From NCBI GenBank assembly GCA_009691715.1, contig SIAN01000001.1, positions 62,001 to 126,000 of the forward strand: DNA of 64,000 bases, in the 5' to 3' direction. A program made the position numbers and the translations under genes. Numbering within the stretch: the first letter of the stretch is position 1; every line of letters begins with the position of its first letter. The notes under the pieces were generated by a model, which searched no databases, was not told the DNA's origin, and worked only from the letters and a program-made list of their open reading frames with translations. This document shows, piece after piece, positions 11,715-22,700 of the stretch. The DNA is from Planctomycetota bacterium (GTDB lineage Bacteria > Planctomycetota > B15-G4 > SIAN01).

Positions 11715-13571
11715 ATGCAACCGCAACCGCAGTCCGATCGTCGACCGGCGACCGCGTTCGTCGTCTTCCTCATCTGCATGGCCGCGTACTTCTCGCTGCG
11801 CAACTGCCAGAAGGGGCTGAACCCACCGCCCGCCGACCCCACGACCCCAGCCGGCCCGTCGGCTCCGGACGGAGCGACCGGCGCTTCCACCGACGTCGAG
11901 GCGCCGCCGAGCGTTCCGGCCACGAGCGGCGTCGAACTCGACGAGAACATCGTCGTGGACACCGCGACCTACCGCGCGCGCTTCTCGAATCGCGGCGCCG
12001 TCTTGGTCGAACTGCTGCTGAAGAAGTTCTTCCGCGAATCGGGCGACGAGGCGGATGCCGCCAAGCGCGACGATCCCGCCCACTGGCTGCCGGTGATCGC
12101 GCCGCACGATCCGACCGCCGCCACGTTCCGGTTGAAGCACAACAGCCGCGCCAACGGCGCGGCCACGCTTCCGCTCGAGCAGATCAATTGGAAGTTCGAC
12201 CGCAGCAACATCGACGGCGGCGAACGGCTCGTGTTCCAGATCGACGATGGCGCCGGCCACCACTTCGAGAAGCACTTCCGCTTCGCGCGCGACGGCTACT
12301 TCTTCGATGTTGAGCTTCAGTTCTCCGGAACCACAGCTGACGCCGCGCAGGGCACGTCTTCGTACGGCCTCGTTGCCGCCGGCGGGATCTGGGACGAGCG
12401 GAATTCGCCGTTCGCGAAGGCGCCGGCGGCTGCGATCACCAGCGACGACGTCGATGAGTTGCAGTTGATCGACGCCGCGGCGCTGGATGACGGCCCCGAA
12501 TCTCGCGGTTTCCTGCGCGAAGAGCTCCGACCGTTTTTCGGCGTTCGCAGCAACTTCTTCGGCTTCGTAATGGCGCCCGACGTCGCCACGATCGGCTACA
12601 TCGACAGCGTGACTTGCACTCGCCTGCCCGATCCGTTTCGCTTCGACCATGAGCGCGCGAAGCTCCTGTCGGGACGCGCCGAACTCTCTGGCGAGGAGAC
12701 CGCGAAGCTGCGCGAGCAAAGTCTCACGAACGTCCGCGCCGAGCCCTACCTGAAGGTGGCGTTTCCGTCGGCGGGGGCGGCGCCGCTCGCGCTGCGGTTC
12801 ACGGCGTTTGCGGGGCCGCGCACTTCAGAAGCGATGGCAGGCCCCGACGGCGAATCGTTCCACGTCCTCTACGAGATCGAATACGGCGGGACGACTTTCC
12901 GCTGGGTCAACCGCCTCCTGCTCGGCTGGATGAAGATCCTGGCTGGGCTCACCGGCAACTGGGGCGTCGCGATCATCCTGCTGACGCTGACGGTCAAGAC
13001 GCTGCTCTTCCCGCTCAATCGGTTGCAGAGCCGGACGATGGAGCAGTTCCAGAAGAAGATGAAGCTGCTTCAGCCGAAGATCGACGAGCTGAAGAAGCAG
13101 CACAAGAACAATCAGCAGAAGCAGAACGCCGCGCAGCAGGCGCTGATGCGTGAGCACAAAGTGAGGCCGCCGATCTTCGGTTGCCTGATCCTGTTCCTGC
13201 AGATGCCGGTCTGGTACGGCCTGTTCCAGATCATGTCGAGCGCGCCGGCGTTGCGGCACGCGCCGTTCATCGGCTGGATCCACGACCTCTCGGCGCCCGA
13301 CGTCGTGCCGCTGCCGTTTCAGCTGCCGTTCATCGGCGAGTTGCACCTGCTGCCGATCCTGATGGTGGTCGCCTGGCTGGTCCAGAACCGGATGATGCCC
13401 AAGGCCACCGACCCGCAGCAGGCGCAGATGCAGAAGATGATGAACCTGTTCCCGTTCATCTTCGGCTTCATGCTCTACAAGTACGCTGCGGGCCAGTCGC
13501 TCTACATGGTGGTCAACTCGCTGCTCGGCATGCTGCAGATGAAGTTCCTGCGGGTGACACCGACGAACTGA
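11715..13571 (+). CDS. yidC: Membrane protein insertase YidC
   Basis: YidC inserts and folds inner-membrane proteins, alone or with SecYEG. The 618-aa protein has an N-terminal anchor helix at about 12-30 and a low-complexity Pro/Thr linker. A large periplasmic beta domain follows to about residue 390, then the conserved insertase core with helices starting near ILAGLTGNWGVAIILLTLTVKTL. The hydrophilic coiled loop near residues 450-480 is rich in Lys and Gln. The conserved groove arginine region (LFPLNRLQSR) is present. AAGAAGG precedes the ATG. The usual partners rpmH, rnpA and jag are not nearby. Confidence 0.96.
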   Translation: MQPQPQSDRRPATAFVVFLICMAAYFSLRNCQKGLNPPPADPTTPAGPSAPDGATGASTDVEAPPSVPATSGVELDENIVVDTATYRARFSNRGAVLVELLLKKFFRESGDEADAAKRDDPAHWLPVIAPHDPTAATFRLKHNSRANGAATLPLEQINWKFDRSNIDGGERLVFQIDDGAGHHFEKHFRFARDGYFFDVELQFSGTTADAAQGTSSYGLVAAGGIWDERNSPFAKAPAAAITSDDVDELQLIDAAALDDGPESRGFLREELRPFFGVRSNFFGFVMAPDVATIGYIDSVTCTRLPDPFRFDHERAKLLSGRAELSGEETAKLREQSLTNVRAEPYLKVAFPSAGAAPLALRFTAFAGPRTSEAMAGPDGESFHVLYEIEYGGTTFRWVNRLLLGWMKILAGLTGNWGVAIILLTLTVKTLLFPLNRLQSRTMEQFQKKMKLLQPKIDELKKQHKNNQQKQNAAQQALMREHKVRPPIFGCLILFLQMPVWYGLFQIMSSAPALRHAPFIGWIHDLSAPDVVPLPFQLPFIGELHLLPILMVVAWLVQNRMMPKATDPQQAQMQKMMNLFPFIFGFMLYKYAAGQSLYMVVNSLLGMLQMKFLRVTPTN

Positions 13572-13622
13572 CGCGCCGGAACTGATGCTCAGGAACTGTC
13601 AGTAGCGAAGGAGCCGGCGCAG

Positions 13623-15425
13623 GTGGAATCGCGCGCGAAGCCGAGGTGCGGCCGCTGGTGGAAGCGCCTCCTGCTCGCGTCGCTTGCGCTGTGCGCGACC
13701 CTGCTGGTTTCGCGTGCTCTGCTCTTGTTCGCCGATCGCAGCGGGTGGCTCAAGCCACTCGGCGTGCCGTTCGACCGGCCACCGCACTTCAAACCGCTGC
13801 TCGATTCCGCCGCAAGGCCACAGCTCGACGCGGCGACAGGCGAGCCGCTCTACGCGATCGTGCCGGCCGCTGGCCACCACCACGGCGAACCGGGATTCGG
13901 ACGCCATGCCCTCACCCGCTCCAAGGCGGCCGGTTCGTTCCGCATCTTGTCGATCGGAGAGTCGACCACGTTTGGCGCCGGCTACGACCCAGCGCTCAAC
14001 CCGGCCGGCCCGACCGCGAGTTACTCGCGCTTCCTCGAAGAACGTTTGCGCTCGGGTTACGGTCGAATGGTCGAGGTCGTCAACTGTGGCCGCAACGGCT
14101 ACGACAGCCACGATTGGGCGAGTCTCGCTGCCGAGCTCGACGCCTTCGTGCCCGACCTACTGGTGTTGTATGTCGGCCACAACGAGCTCAAGGTGCCGAA
14201 CCTGCTTGGGGTGATCGAGCCGGCGGTGGCGCGGATCTCTCGAAGCCGATTGCTGCAGCGGCTGTTCGGTGCGCCGCAGCGCGAGTTCATCGCGCCGCCG
14301 TCGCTGCTGGTCGGGCCGGTGCTATCAGCCGAACAGCGGCGGTTCGCCGGCGCGCTGTTCGCCGACGGAGTGGATGCACTGCTCGACGCGGCGCAGACAT
14401 GCGGGATTCCCGCGCTGGTCTGCCTGCCCGCGTCGAACGTGCTCGATCATCGGCCGCGCTGTTCGATCATCGCGGCAGGGGCGGATGCGGAGGCGCGCCA
14501 AGCGACGGTCGCCGCTGCGGGGCGCGAGTGGGAGGACGGCGCGCTGCCGGATCTCGCCGCCGCGGGCGCCGACTCGTCCGCGCGAGGAGCGGCGCGGGCG
14601 ACACTCGCCGCGATCGACGATCTTCTGCAGCGCGAGCCCGCAGCCGCGATCCTCCACTTCCGGCGCGGCCGTTTGCTGCTCGCGCTTGGCGATCGCGACG
14701 GCGCCGCGGCGGCGATCCAGCGTTCGCAGGAACTCGATGACCTGCCGGAGCGCGCGTCGCCCGATCTCGTGGCGCTCCTGCGTCAGCGCGCCGACGCGTT
14801 CCATGTGTCCACGGTGGATGTCGCCGCGCGCTTCGAGCGCGAGTCGGAGCGCGGCATCGCCGGCGACGATCTCTTCTACGACTATTGCCATCCGCGCCTG
14901 TTCGGTCACTGGCTGATCGCCGACGAATTGCTGCAGGCGATCATCGCGGCGCGCTGGATTGCAGCGCCGGCGGAGTTCCACGCGGAGCGCGAGCCGGGCG
15001 CGGCGAATGCGACACCTGCACAGCGCTACGCCGCTTGGTGCGAGCGGCTCGACATCAACGAACGGCAGAGCGCGACGGCGGTGCTGGCGCAGGCACGCGG
15101 CTACGCGACGCAGCTCGGCACGCGGCCGGAGGTGCCGAGCGCGGCCGATCTCGCGAACCTCGGCGAGTACGTCGATGCCGCGCTCGGCATGGAGCCAGCG
15201 CTTCGGAGCGATCCGTTCGTGACGGTCCTGCGGGCGTTGCTGGCCGCAGCGTGTGGCGAGCGCCGTGGCGCGCGGTCGATCCTGGAACAGAGCAGCGAAC
15301 GCGCCACCGCCGAGATCACGGCGATCGGCGCGCTCGTGCGCGGGCTTCCCGGTTGGATCGCGGCGCTCCGTTCGGCTGGAATCGAGATTGCTGCGGACGG
15401 CCGCTTCACCTGGGATGGCGAGTGA
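13623..15425 (+). CDS. SGNH-hydrolase-like membrane-anchored protein 1
   Basis: The protein (600 aa) has a basic N-terminus and one membrane helix at about 13-36. An SGNH/GDSL-type domain follows, with GESTTFG (nucleophile Ser), GHNE (block III) and DYCHPRLFG (block V Asp and His). The C-terminal part is helical and Ala-rich, resembling tetratricopeptide-type repeats. SGNH enzymes are esterases or acyl-transfer enzymes, often acting on cell-envelope glycans. No substrate can be named. The GTG start has AAGGAG upstream. It overlaps its paralog downstream by one base (TGATG), so the two are coupled. Confidence 0.75.
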   Translation: MESRAKPRCGRWWKRLLLASLALCATLLVSRALLLFADRSGWLKPLGVPFDRPPHFKPLLDSAARPQLDAATGEPLYAIVPAAGHHHGEPGFGRHALTRSKAAGSFRILSIGESTTFGAGYDPALNPAGPTASYSRFLEERLRSGYGRMVEVVNCGRNGYDSHDWASLAAELDAFVPDLLVLYVGHNELKVPNLLGVIEPAVARISRSRLLQRLFGAPQREFIAPPSLLVGPVLSAEQRRFAGALFADGVDALLDAAQTCGIPALVCLPASNVLDHRPRCSIIAAGADAEARQATVAAAGREWEDGALPDLAAAGADSSARGAARATLAAIDDLLQREPAAAILHFRRGRLLLALGDRDGAAAAIQRSQELDDLPERASPDLVALLRQRADAFHVSTVDVAARFERESERGIAGDDLFYDYCHPRLFGHWLIADELLQAIIAARWIAAPAEFHAEREPGAANATPAQRYAAWCERLDINERQSATAVLAQARGYATQLGTRPEVPSAADLANLGEYVDAALGMEPALRSDPFVTVLRALLAAACGERRGARSILEQSSERATAEITAIGALVRGLPGWIAALRSAGIEIAADGRFTWDGE

Positions 15426-17125
15426 TGACCGCGCCAGCTCCGGCCGTAGGAACCGCATTGCGCCGCACGCCGCGGCTGCGCCTCGCTCTGTTCGGGATCG
15501 TCGCGGCCGTCGCGCTGGTCGCTCTGGCCGAAGGGGCGCTGCGCCTCGCCGGAATCGGCATCGAGTCGCCGTTGGTCGGGGTGGCGACCGATGCCGGTGC
15601 GCTCTTGATCCGTCGTCCCTCGGATCCGCGCGTCGACGCCGCGATGCTCGCGCGCGCGCCCGATAGGCTCGGGTGCACCGCGACGAAGGCTGCGGGAGTG
15701 GTGCGCATCGTGATCGTCGGCGAGTCGACGGTCGCCGGCTTTCCGTTCTACGGCCAGCTCTCGTTCGGCCGACTGCTCGAGCTGGCGCTGCGACGCGGCG
15801 GCGCCGGCTCGATCGAGGTGGTCAACTTCGGGCGTGCGGCCGATTCCAGCGACGACGTGCGCGAGGCCGCGATCGCGGCGCTGGCGCTCGCGCCCGATCT
15901 GCTGATCGTGTCGAGCGGCCACAACGAATTCCAAGCCTCCTACGTCGCGGCGCTGCGCGACGAAAACTGGCCGCGATGGCGCGCGAAGCTGCGGCAGCTC
16001 GCGTTGGTGCGTGCCGGGACTCGGCGTGACTGGCGCGCGGCTGCGGCGGCAGAGGAGCAACCCTCGGGGCCCGCCGTCGCCGATCGGCCGTTCCTGGCGG
16101 CGAGCGAGTTCGAGCGCGGGCGTGCGCGCTACGAGGCGAACCTCGCTGAAGTTGTGAACGCCACCACTTCCGCCGGCGTGCCACTGGTGATCGCGACGCA
16201 GGTGGCGAACGTCGCCGCCCTGCCGTGCGCGTCCTCCTTCAGCGTCGCGGCGCCGACCGCGCTGCGCGACGCCTACCGCAGCGAGCTCGCGGCCATCGAA
16301 ACTGCCCCGACGACTGCCGATCCAGCGGAACTCGCGGCGCGCTCGACCCGCGTTCGTGTGCTGCTCGATCGCGACTCCGGCGTGGCACGCGCCCACCACC
16401 TCGCCGGCCAGCTCGACGCGGCGCAGGGCGACCACGCTTGCGCGCTTCGCCACTTCCGTGAGGCCGCACGGCAGGACCGTTATCCGAATCGTGGTGGGTT
16501 GTTCCTGAACGGAACCGTCGCCTCGCTCAGCCGCAGCGGCGCGTTCCGGGTCGTCGACGTGGCCGCCGATTTCGAGTCGGCGATGGAGCGGACGCCGGAG
16601 CAGGAGCTGTTTCTCGACTATTGCCATCCAAACTTGGAAGGCGTGGCGCAGATGGCGGCGAGCTACGTGCCGGTCGTCCTCGAGCTGCTGGGGACGCAAC
16701 TTCGGGCGATTGACCGCGCAGCGGTCGACGCGACCCTGCGCTCTCCGCCGAACGACTGGCTGGCCGCGCTTGACCTCGATCGTCTGGCGCTCGCCGGCGG
16801 GTTGGCGCAGGCGGCGCTCGAGATGGTGCGGCGGTTTGAGGCGGCGCCCACGGCACTGGAAGCGCTGACTCTGGCGGAAGGCGGATTTGCGCAAGCCCTC
16901 TCGATCGCCCCCGGTCTGGTCGATGCCGCGATCGGCCGGGTCGCGGTGCTGGTCGCTTTAGGGCGCGTGGACGACGCGCTACGGGTTGCGGACAACTTGT
17001 GGCGAAGCGACCCGGAAGCGCTGCAGAAGCTCCGCGCATTGCTGCCAGGGTTCCCGAATCTGGCGGCGACATTCACCGCCGCCGGCCTCGACTGGGACGA
17101 CGGCCACCTGGTCCGAAACCCCTGA
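15425..17125 (+). CDS. SGNH-hydrolase-like membrane-anchored protein 2
   Basis: This is a 566-aa paralog of the preceding protein with the same layout: an N-terminal membrane helix at about 18-40, GESTVAG near residue 99, SGHNEF near 162, and DYCHPNLEG near 400. An Ala-rich helical C-terminus follows. The ATG at 15425 overlaps the upstream stop. The open frame extends to 14885, but only as out-of-frame sequence over gene 1. Tandem, coupled paralogs suggest they act together, perhaps as two subunits or on two related envelope substrates. Confidence 0.75.
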   Translation: MTAPAPAVGTALRRTPRLRLALFGIVAAVALVALAEGALRLAGIGIESPLVGVATDAGALLIRRPSDPRVDAAMLARAPDRLGCTATKAAGVVRIVIVGESTVAGFPFYGQLSFGRLLELALRRGGAGSIEVVNFGRAADSSDDVREAAIAALALAPDLLIVSSGHNEFQASYVAALRDENWPRWRAKLRQLALVRAGTRRDWRAAAAAEEQPSGPAVADRPFLAASEFERGRARYEANLAEVVNATTSAGVPLVIATQVANVAALPCASSFSVAAPTALRDAYRSELAAIETAPTTADPAELAARSTRVRVLLDRDSGVARAHHLAGQLDAAQGDHACALRHFREAARQDRYPNRGGLFLNGTVASLSRSGAFRVVDVAADFESAMERTPEQELFLDYCHPNLEGVAQMAASYVPVVLELLGTQLRAIDRAAVDATLRSPPNDWLAALDLDRLALAGGLAQAALEMVRRFEAAPTALEALTLAEGGFAQALSIAPGLVDAAIGRVAVLVALGRVDDALRVADNLWRSDPEALQKLRALLPGFPNLAATFTAAGLDWDDGHLVRNP

Positions 17126-17153
17126 CCCCCCGACCACTCGTGGCTCAGGATCT

Positions 17154-17182
17154 TTGACACCCCACGGGTAGGGCGCAACAAT
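17154..17182 (+). promoter_or_regulatory. Promoter for nrdR operon
   Basis: A perfect -35 box TTGACA (17154-17159) is followed after exactly 17 bases by AACAAT (17177-17182), a four-of-six -10 box. It sits in the 97-bp gap before nrdR. This is a good sigma70-type promoter for the long run that starts with nrdR. Confidence 0.6.
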
Positions 17183-17222
17183 CGTCCCCCGTTCGACGGC
17201 CGCGAAGGGGATGCGCGTCGCG

Positions 17223-17735
17223 ATGCGGTGTCCGTACTGCAAGGCCAACAACGACAAGGTCATCGATTCGCGCACCTCGGGCGACGCCGCGGTGATCCGT
17301 CGGCGCCGCGAATGCCTCGACTGCAATCGCCGCTTCACCACCTACGAGACCATCGAAGAGCTCGAGCTGCGGGTGATCAAGAAGGACGGCGCGCGCGTCC
17401 CATTCGATCGCAACAAGTTGCGCGCCGGGATCCGCAAGGCGTGCGAGAAGCGGCCGGTGTCGCAGGAGCAGATCGAGGAGCTGTGCCGCCGCATCGAGGC
17501 CCAGCTGAACGAGATGTTCGACAAAGACGTCTCTTCGCAGTTCGTCGGCAATTTGGTGATGAACGAGCTGCGCAAACTCGATCCCGTCGCTTACGTGCGC
17601 TTCGCCTCGGTCTATCGGGAGTTCAAGGACGTCGAGCAATTCCTCGAGGAGTTGTCGCCGTTGTTGAACGACCGGTCGGCGGGCAATGGCGGACGACCGG
17701 GCGAAGCGCACGGCGACGGAGCGCGACGTGGCTGA
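17223..17735 (+). CDS. nrdR: Transcriptional repressor NrdR
   Basis: NrdR represses ribonucleotide reductase genes when (d)ATP is bound. The protein (170 aa) has a zinc ribbon with C3/C6 and C31/C34, the RRRREC-type basic stretch, and an ATP-cone at about 47-137. The C-terminus is a short disordered extension. The ATG at 17223 gives the universal MRCPYC start. An in-frame ATG at 17211 lies only one base after the GAAGGGG motif, so it is less likely. The next gene also starts with an ATP-cone. Confidence 0.95.
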   Translation: MRCPYCKANNDKVIDSRTSGDAAVIRRRRECLDCNRRFTTYETIEELELRVIKKDGARVPFDRNKLRAGIRKACEKRPVSQEQIEELCRRIEAQLNEMFDKDVSSQFVGNLVMNELRKLDPVAYVRFASVYREFKDVEQFLEELSPLLNDRSAGNGGRPGEAHGDGARRG

Positions 17736-19701
17736 GCCGGTCGACGGCCGCTCCTCATCGCCGCAAGGTCGCCTGCCGATCCGTGAGGTCGTCCGCCGCG
17801 ACGGCTCGCGCGAGAGCTTCGATCCGCAGCGCCTCGCCCATTCGATCCATCGTGCAGCGGTGGCGGTTGGCCAGGGTGAACTGCTGTTGGCGGAGGAGCT
17901 CGCGGCGCTGGTCGCGCTGGTGGTCGAGGAGGAGCACGGCACGGTCGCGCCGTCGACCCGCGCGCTGCGCGAGACGACCGAGCGCGTGCTGATGGAGACG
18001 GGCCATCACGACGTGGCGCGTTCGTTCATCCTGCTGCACGCGGTGCAACCCGAGCAGCGCAACGGCAAACCGTCGCCGGCCGGAGTCGATGCCGGGAGCC
18101 ACTCCCGCGAGGCGACGTTGCGCGTCGCTTCATTGGGTCGCGAATGCCTCGACCCGTTCGACGCCGCCAAGATCGCCAACGGCCTGCTGGTGGATGGCGG
18201 ACTCAAACGTGCCGACGCCGTCGCGATCGCCGCGGCCGTCGAACGGCAGGCGCATGCGCTCGGTCGCGATGTGATCAGCGCCGGCACTGTTCGCCAGCTG
18301 GTCGCGGCGGAGCTGCTGGCGAGGGGCGCGATCGATCGCCTCGTCGCGGAGCAGGGACTCGGCCTGCCGGCTGCCGAAGTCGAGGCGATCGCATTCGATC
18401 GCGGAACCTCGGCCGAGCGAGCCGACACCCGACTTGGTGGAGAGCTGCTGCGTCGCTTCTCCCTGACGCGTCTGCTCGAACCGGCGGTCGCGCACGCTCA
18501 CCTTGCCGGCGAGCTGCACATCGACGGACTGCACGCTCCCGGCCAGGCGCTCGCCGCCACGCTCGACTTCGGGCAGGTTCGTCGCGCCAGCTGGCCGGGC
18601 GCGCTCTCTGGTTTGCTCCACTTGGTGCATGGCCTCGAAGCGGCGTTGTCGGGCCCGCTCGAGCTCTGGCACGTGGAGCGCGCGCTCGCGCCGGCATTCG
18701 CCGACGACGCGCGCGCGGCGGACGCGGCGCGCACCCTGCTGTTGGCGCTGGCCGACGCACCGAGCCCGCGCTCGCACAGCCAACCGCCGCGGCGCGTCCT
18801 CGGCGTCGGCGCCGACCTGCCCACGCCGGTCGCGACCAGCCTGTTCCGTCGTGGCGGCGCGCCGGCGGCGGTCCGCGAACGACTGCACGCGTTCGTCACC
18901 CAGTTGCTTGAAGAGGCGGTCGCGGCGGCGCCGCACCTGAGGGTTCCGCGCGTGCGCATCTTGGTCGATCCCGGGGAGGAAGAACCGGAGTTGCTCCGCC
19001 TCGCCGCGCCGCTGCAGTCGGCGTTGGCGCTCGGCGCTGCCGACGTCGCCCACGCGGCGCTCTCGGGCCCGACCGTGCGGGTCGTCGGAGCACGCATCGC
19101 GCTCAACATCGCCCGCCTCGGGCTCGCCGCCGGCCGCCGGCGCGAAAGGGAGCTGCTGGCCGCATTGCCCGAGATGATCGAGCGCGGTCTCTCCGCCGGC
19201 GCCAATCAGCTCCGTCTCCTGCTGCAGCGCGACGAGCAGGGCGTCGGCTTCCTGCGCCGTCTGCGCGAACTCCTGCGCGAGATCGCGCGAGACCTGCCGC
19301 TCGAGCTGCCCGGCAACCACGCCTACGCGCTGGTGCTGGTGCCGGTGGGCGTCGACGCGGCCGTGCGCGCGGTGACGGAGCGCGACCCGGCCGAGTGCAA
19401 GGACGCCGCGCGCCTGCGCGAGCAACTCCTCGTGCGACTCCGCGCCGCGCTGCCGACCGCCGCCGCCGTCGGCACTCGCTTCGAGTTGCGCGAGGAGCCG
19501 TTCCCCGAAGCCGAGCAGCGCTTCGGTCGCGCCGACTTCCTCGCCTACCCGCGCGGGCGCGACGTACTCGGCCTGGCGCACGATGGCGCTGCGTTTCGCT
19601 ATGCCCTTGATTCGGTGCCGCACGGCCAGGCGATGGCTGCCGCGGTTGCTGGTTCGTCCGTCCGCGTCACCCGTCCGCCCGAAGGGTCGCCGGCACCATG
19701 A
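17728..19701 (+). CDS. ATP-cone protein, possibly a decayed anaerobic ribonucleotide reductase
   Basis: The N-terminal 90 residues form an ATP-cone ([14 protein letters not shown], then [17 protein letters not shown]). A second cone-like stretch is at about 115-200 ([14 protein letters not shown]). The remaining 450 residues look like a class III ribonucleotide reductase body: [13 protein letters not shown] resembles the H-x-GDI-x-I-HDL element of NrdD. I find no C-terminal glycyl-radical motif of the RxxGY type and no obvious active-site cysteine pair, so catalysis is unlikely. GTG 17728 has GGAG six bases upstream and overlaps nrdR by 8 bases. An ATG at 17686 gives 14 more residues. Linkage to nrdR suggests nucleotide sensing. 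Confidence 0.6.
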   Translation: MAEPVDGRSSSPQGRLPIREVVRRDGSRESFDPQRLAHSIHRAAVAVGQGELLLAEELAALVALVVEEEHGTVAPSTRALRETTERVLMETGHHDVARSFILLHAVQPEQRNGKPSPAGVDAGSHSREATLRVASLGRECLDPFDAAKIANGLLVDGGLKRADAVAIAAAVERQAHALGRDVISAGTVRQLVAAELLARGAIDRLVAEQGLGLPAAEVEAIAFDRGTSAERADTRLGGELLRRFSLTRLLEPAVAHAHLAGELHIDGLHAPGQALAATLDFGQVRRASWPGALSGLLHLVHGLEAALSGPLELWHVERALAPAFADDARAADAARTLLLALADAPSPRSHSQPPRRVLGVGADLPTPVATSLFRRGGAPAAVRERLHAFVTQLLEEAVAAAPHLRVPRVRILVDPGEEEPELLRLAAPLQSALALGAADVAHAALSGPTVRVVGARIALNIARLGLAAGRRRERELLAALPEMIERGLSAGANQLRLLLQRDEQGVGFLRRLRELLREIARDLPLELPGNHAYALVLVPVGVDAAVRAVTERDPAECKDAARLREQLLVRLRAALPTAAAVGTRFELREEPFPEAEQRFGRADFLAYPRGRDVLGLAHDGAAFRYALDSVPHGQAMAAAVAGSSVRVTRPPEGSPAP

Positions 19702-22700
19702 AGCTCACCAAAGTCGAGATGTACGGGTTCAAGTCGTTCGCGCACCGGACGGAATTCCTGATCGGCGACGGCATCACCGCCGTGGTCGGTCCCAACGGCT
19801 GCGGCAAGAGCAACCTCGTCGACGCCATCCAATGGGCGCTCGGCGAGACGCGGCCGACCAAGCTGCGCAGTTCCGGCATGTCCGATGTCGTCTATCGCGG
19901 CGAGTCGGCCACCGTCGACGGCGCCGAAGTCTCGCTCACGTTCGACAACGCCGATCAGCGCATGCCGCATCCGAGCGCCGAAGTGCGCGTCACGCGGCGG
20001 CTGTCGAAGGACGGCGAGGGCGAGTACCGCATCAACGACGCGCCGGCGAAGCTGAAGGAGTTGAAGGACCTCTTCCTCGACACCGGTCTCGGCGTCGGCG
20101 GCTACTCGTTCATGGCGCAGGGGCAGATCGACGCGATCCTGCGCGCCAGCCCGATCGAGCGGCGCGTGCTGCTCGAAGAAGCGGCCGGCACCAGTCGTTA
20201 TCGCGTGCGGCGCAAGGAGGCGGTGCGCCGCCTCGACCGGACCGACCAGGACCTGCAGCGAGCGAGCGACCTCTTGGGCGAGCTGGAACGCCAAGTGCGT
20301 TCGCTCAAGGTGCAGGCGGGGCGCGCGCGCACCTATGTCGAGAAGCGCGATCGGCTGCGTTGTGTCCTCGCCGTGCTGTTGGCGCGGCGGCGCCGGGAAC
20401 TTGCGGCCCTGCTGGCCGAGATCGCGGAGCAGAAGAGCGCTGCGTTGCAGGCGCTCGCGGCGGGCCGCGCTGAATTGATCGGCGCCGAAGAGTCGCTTTC
20501 CACGCGTGAGGACGAGCAGGCTGCGCTGGCGGCGACGATCTCCGACCTGCGCACGACCCTCGCCGATCGGCGCGCCCGTGGCGAGCACCTCGGAGCACGA
20601 TTGGCCGATCTCGCCGAACGGGCGGAGGGCAACGCCCGCGAACGCGAGGAGAGCAGCGCGCGCCGAGTCGAGATCGGCGAGCAGATCGAGGAACTCGAGC
20701 GTGCGGCGCGCGAGGCCGAAGCGCGGGTCGCCGAAGTCGCCGAACAGGAGCACGACCGGCGCGAGGAGAAGCTGCTGGCGCAGCGGCGCGTGCAGGAGTT
20801 GGTGCGCCAGGCGCAGGAACTCGAACGGGAGTTGCTCGAACTCGAACGCGACGAGCTCGATCTGGTGGACGCGGAGCAGCGCGCGCGCAGCGCTCTGGCG
20901 GACGTCGAGTCGCATTGGAAGGCGCTCTCGCAGTCGCGTCGCAAGCTCGAAGAGCGCAGTTCCGAGCGGTCTCGCGCAATCGCGGACACGGCCGGCTCGG
21001 TGCGCTCGATGCAACGGAAGGTCGATCTTCTGACTTCCGACCGCACCGCGCTCGAGAGCGAACTGTCGGCCGACGATGACGTGTTGGCGCGGCTCTACTC
21101 CGAACGCCAGTCGTTGTTCGATCGTGTGCGTCATCGCGACGCCAAGGTCGAGGGCGAGAAGAGCAAGTTGCAGGTCGTCCTCGAGGCGATCGCGCGCCAT
21201 GAAGGCGTGAGCGAGGTGGTCCGCGGGCTGCTCGATCGCGCGGCCGAAGGGGATCCCGAGCTCGCCGGCGTCGAAGGCATCGTCGCCGACCTGGTGACCG
21301 CGCCGAACGAGACTGCGCGAGCGCTCGAGGCGGCGCTTGGCCCGCTCGCCGAGGCCTTGGTAGTGAAGGACCGCGCGACCGCGGACCGGTTGCTCGCGGT
21401 GCTGCGACGTGAAGGGCTGGAGCGCATCCGCATCCTGTCGCGCAGCGAGATCCCGGCTCATGGGTCAAAGGGCGGTGCGGCGCTGGCGTGGAACGAGCTG
21501 CTGCGCGCCAGCAGTTTCGACGCGAAGGACGGCGCGCTGCTCGCCGCGCTGCTCGGTCGTTTCGACCTGCTGCCGGGCGACGTTTCGATGAACCTCTGCT
21601 CGCCGTGGGGCGGGCGGTCGCTGGTCTCGGCGGAAGGCGAGGTGATGATCTCGCCGTTCGAGAGCATCAGCCGTGGGCGCGGCGAGTTCCTCGGCCTGAT
21701 CACGCGCCGGAATGAGCGCGAGCGGTTGAAGGCGTCGGTAGCGCGCGGCGAGGCCGAGTGCGCTGCGTGGCGGGTCGAGCAGGACGGCAAGCAGGACGAG
21801 ATCGCGCTGCGCGAGCGCGATCGCGAGGCGCGGGCGCGACGGCGCGCGGAGGCGTCACAGCTCGAGGGCGTGGCGCACAAGGAGCTCCAGTCGGGGCTGA
21901 ACCGGCTCGAACTGCTGCGTGAGGAGCTCGGGCTCGACGCGCGCGAGCTGGTCGCGCTCGAAAAGCGCAGCGGCGAGTTGAAGCGCGACGCGCGCGAGTT
22001 GCGGGCGCGGCGCGAGGCGCTCGAACAGAAGCGGCTGGAGGCGCGCGCGCTGCGGGCGCAGTTGGCCGAGACGCTCCACGGCGGTTCCGACGAGCGGCGG
22101 CAGGCCGAGGAGATCGCCGCCGCGCTCGACATCGAAGTGGCGAAGCTGGCGGAGCGGGCGAAGGCGGCGCACGACGCGCGCGAGGCGGCGCGCCAGCGCG
22201 CGCGCGAGCGCCACGAGGAGTGCAAGCGGGCCGATCGCCGGCTGGTCGAGCTCGGCGAGGAAGAGGTGCACCTGCGCGAAGCGCAGTCGGCGGCCGGCGC
22301 CGAGCGCACGCGAGTGCTGGCCGAAATCGAAGGGCAGCAGCACGAGCTCTCCGCACGCCAGGGCGATCTCGACTTGCACAAGGCCGCCTCGACCGAACTG
22401 CGTCGGCGCGTCCACGAGCTCCGCGGGACGGTTGATGCGGCCGGCCGCGAGTCGCAGGGCTGCGAGCTGCGCGAACAGGAACAGCGGCTGCACAGCTCGA
22501 TCCTCGAGCGGAAGGTCCGCGAGGAGTTGCTCCTCGAGCCGGACGACCTCGTGGCGCAGATGACGCGCGTCGAGGAGGGACGATCCAACAGCGTGGTGCT
22601 GCCGCCGCCGCCGCCGTCGATCGATCTCGGATGGGCCGCGGGAGCTTCGGCGAATGGCGCCGTCGCGCCCGTCGAAGTGGTGATTCCTGCGCTGCCCGCG

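Noticed and set aside
14885..15424. Longer N-terminus for the second SGNH protein
   Set aside because: It overlaps the first SGNH gene in another frame and adds Arg-rich non-homologous sequence; the ATG at 15425 starts with a proper membrane helix.
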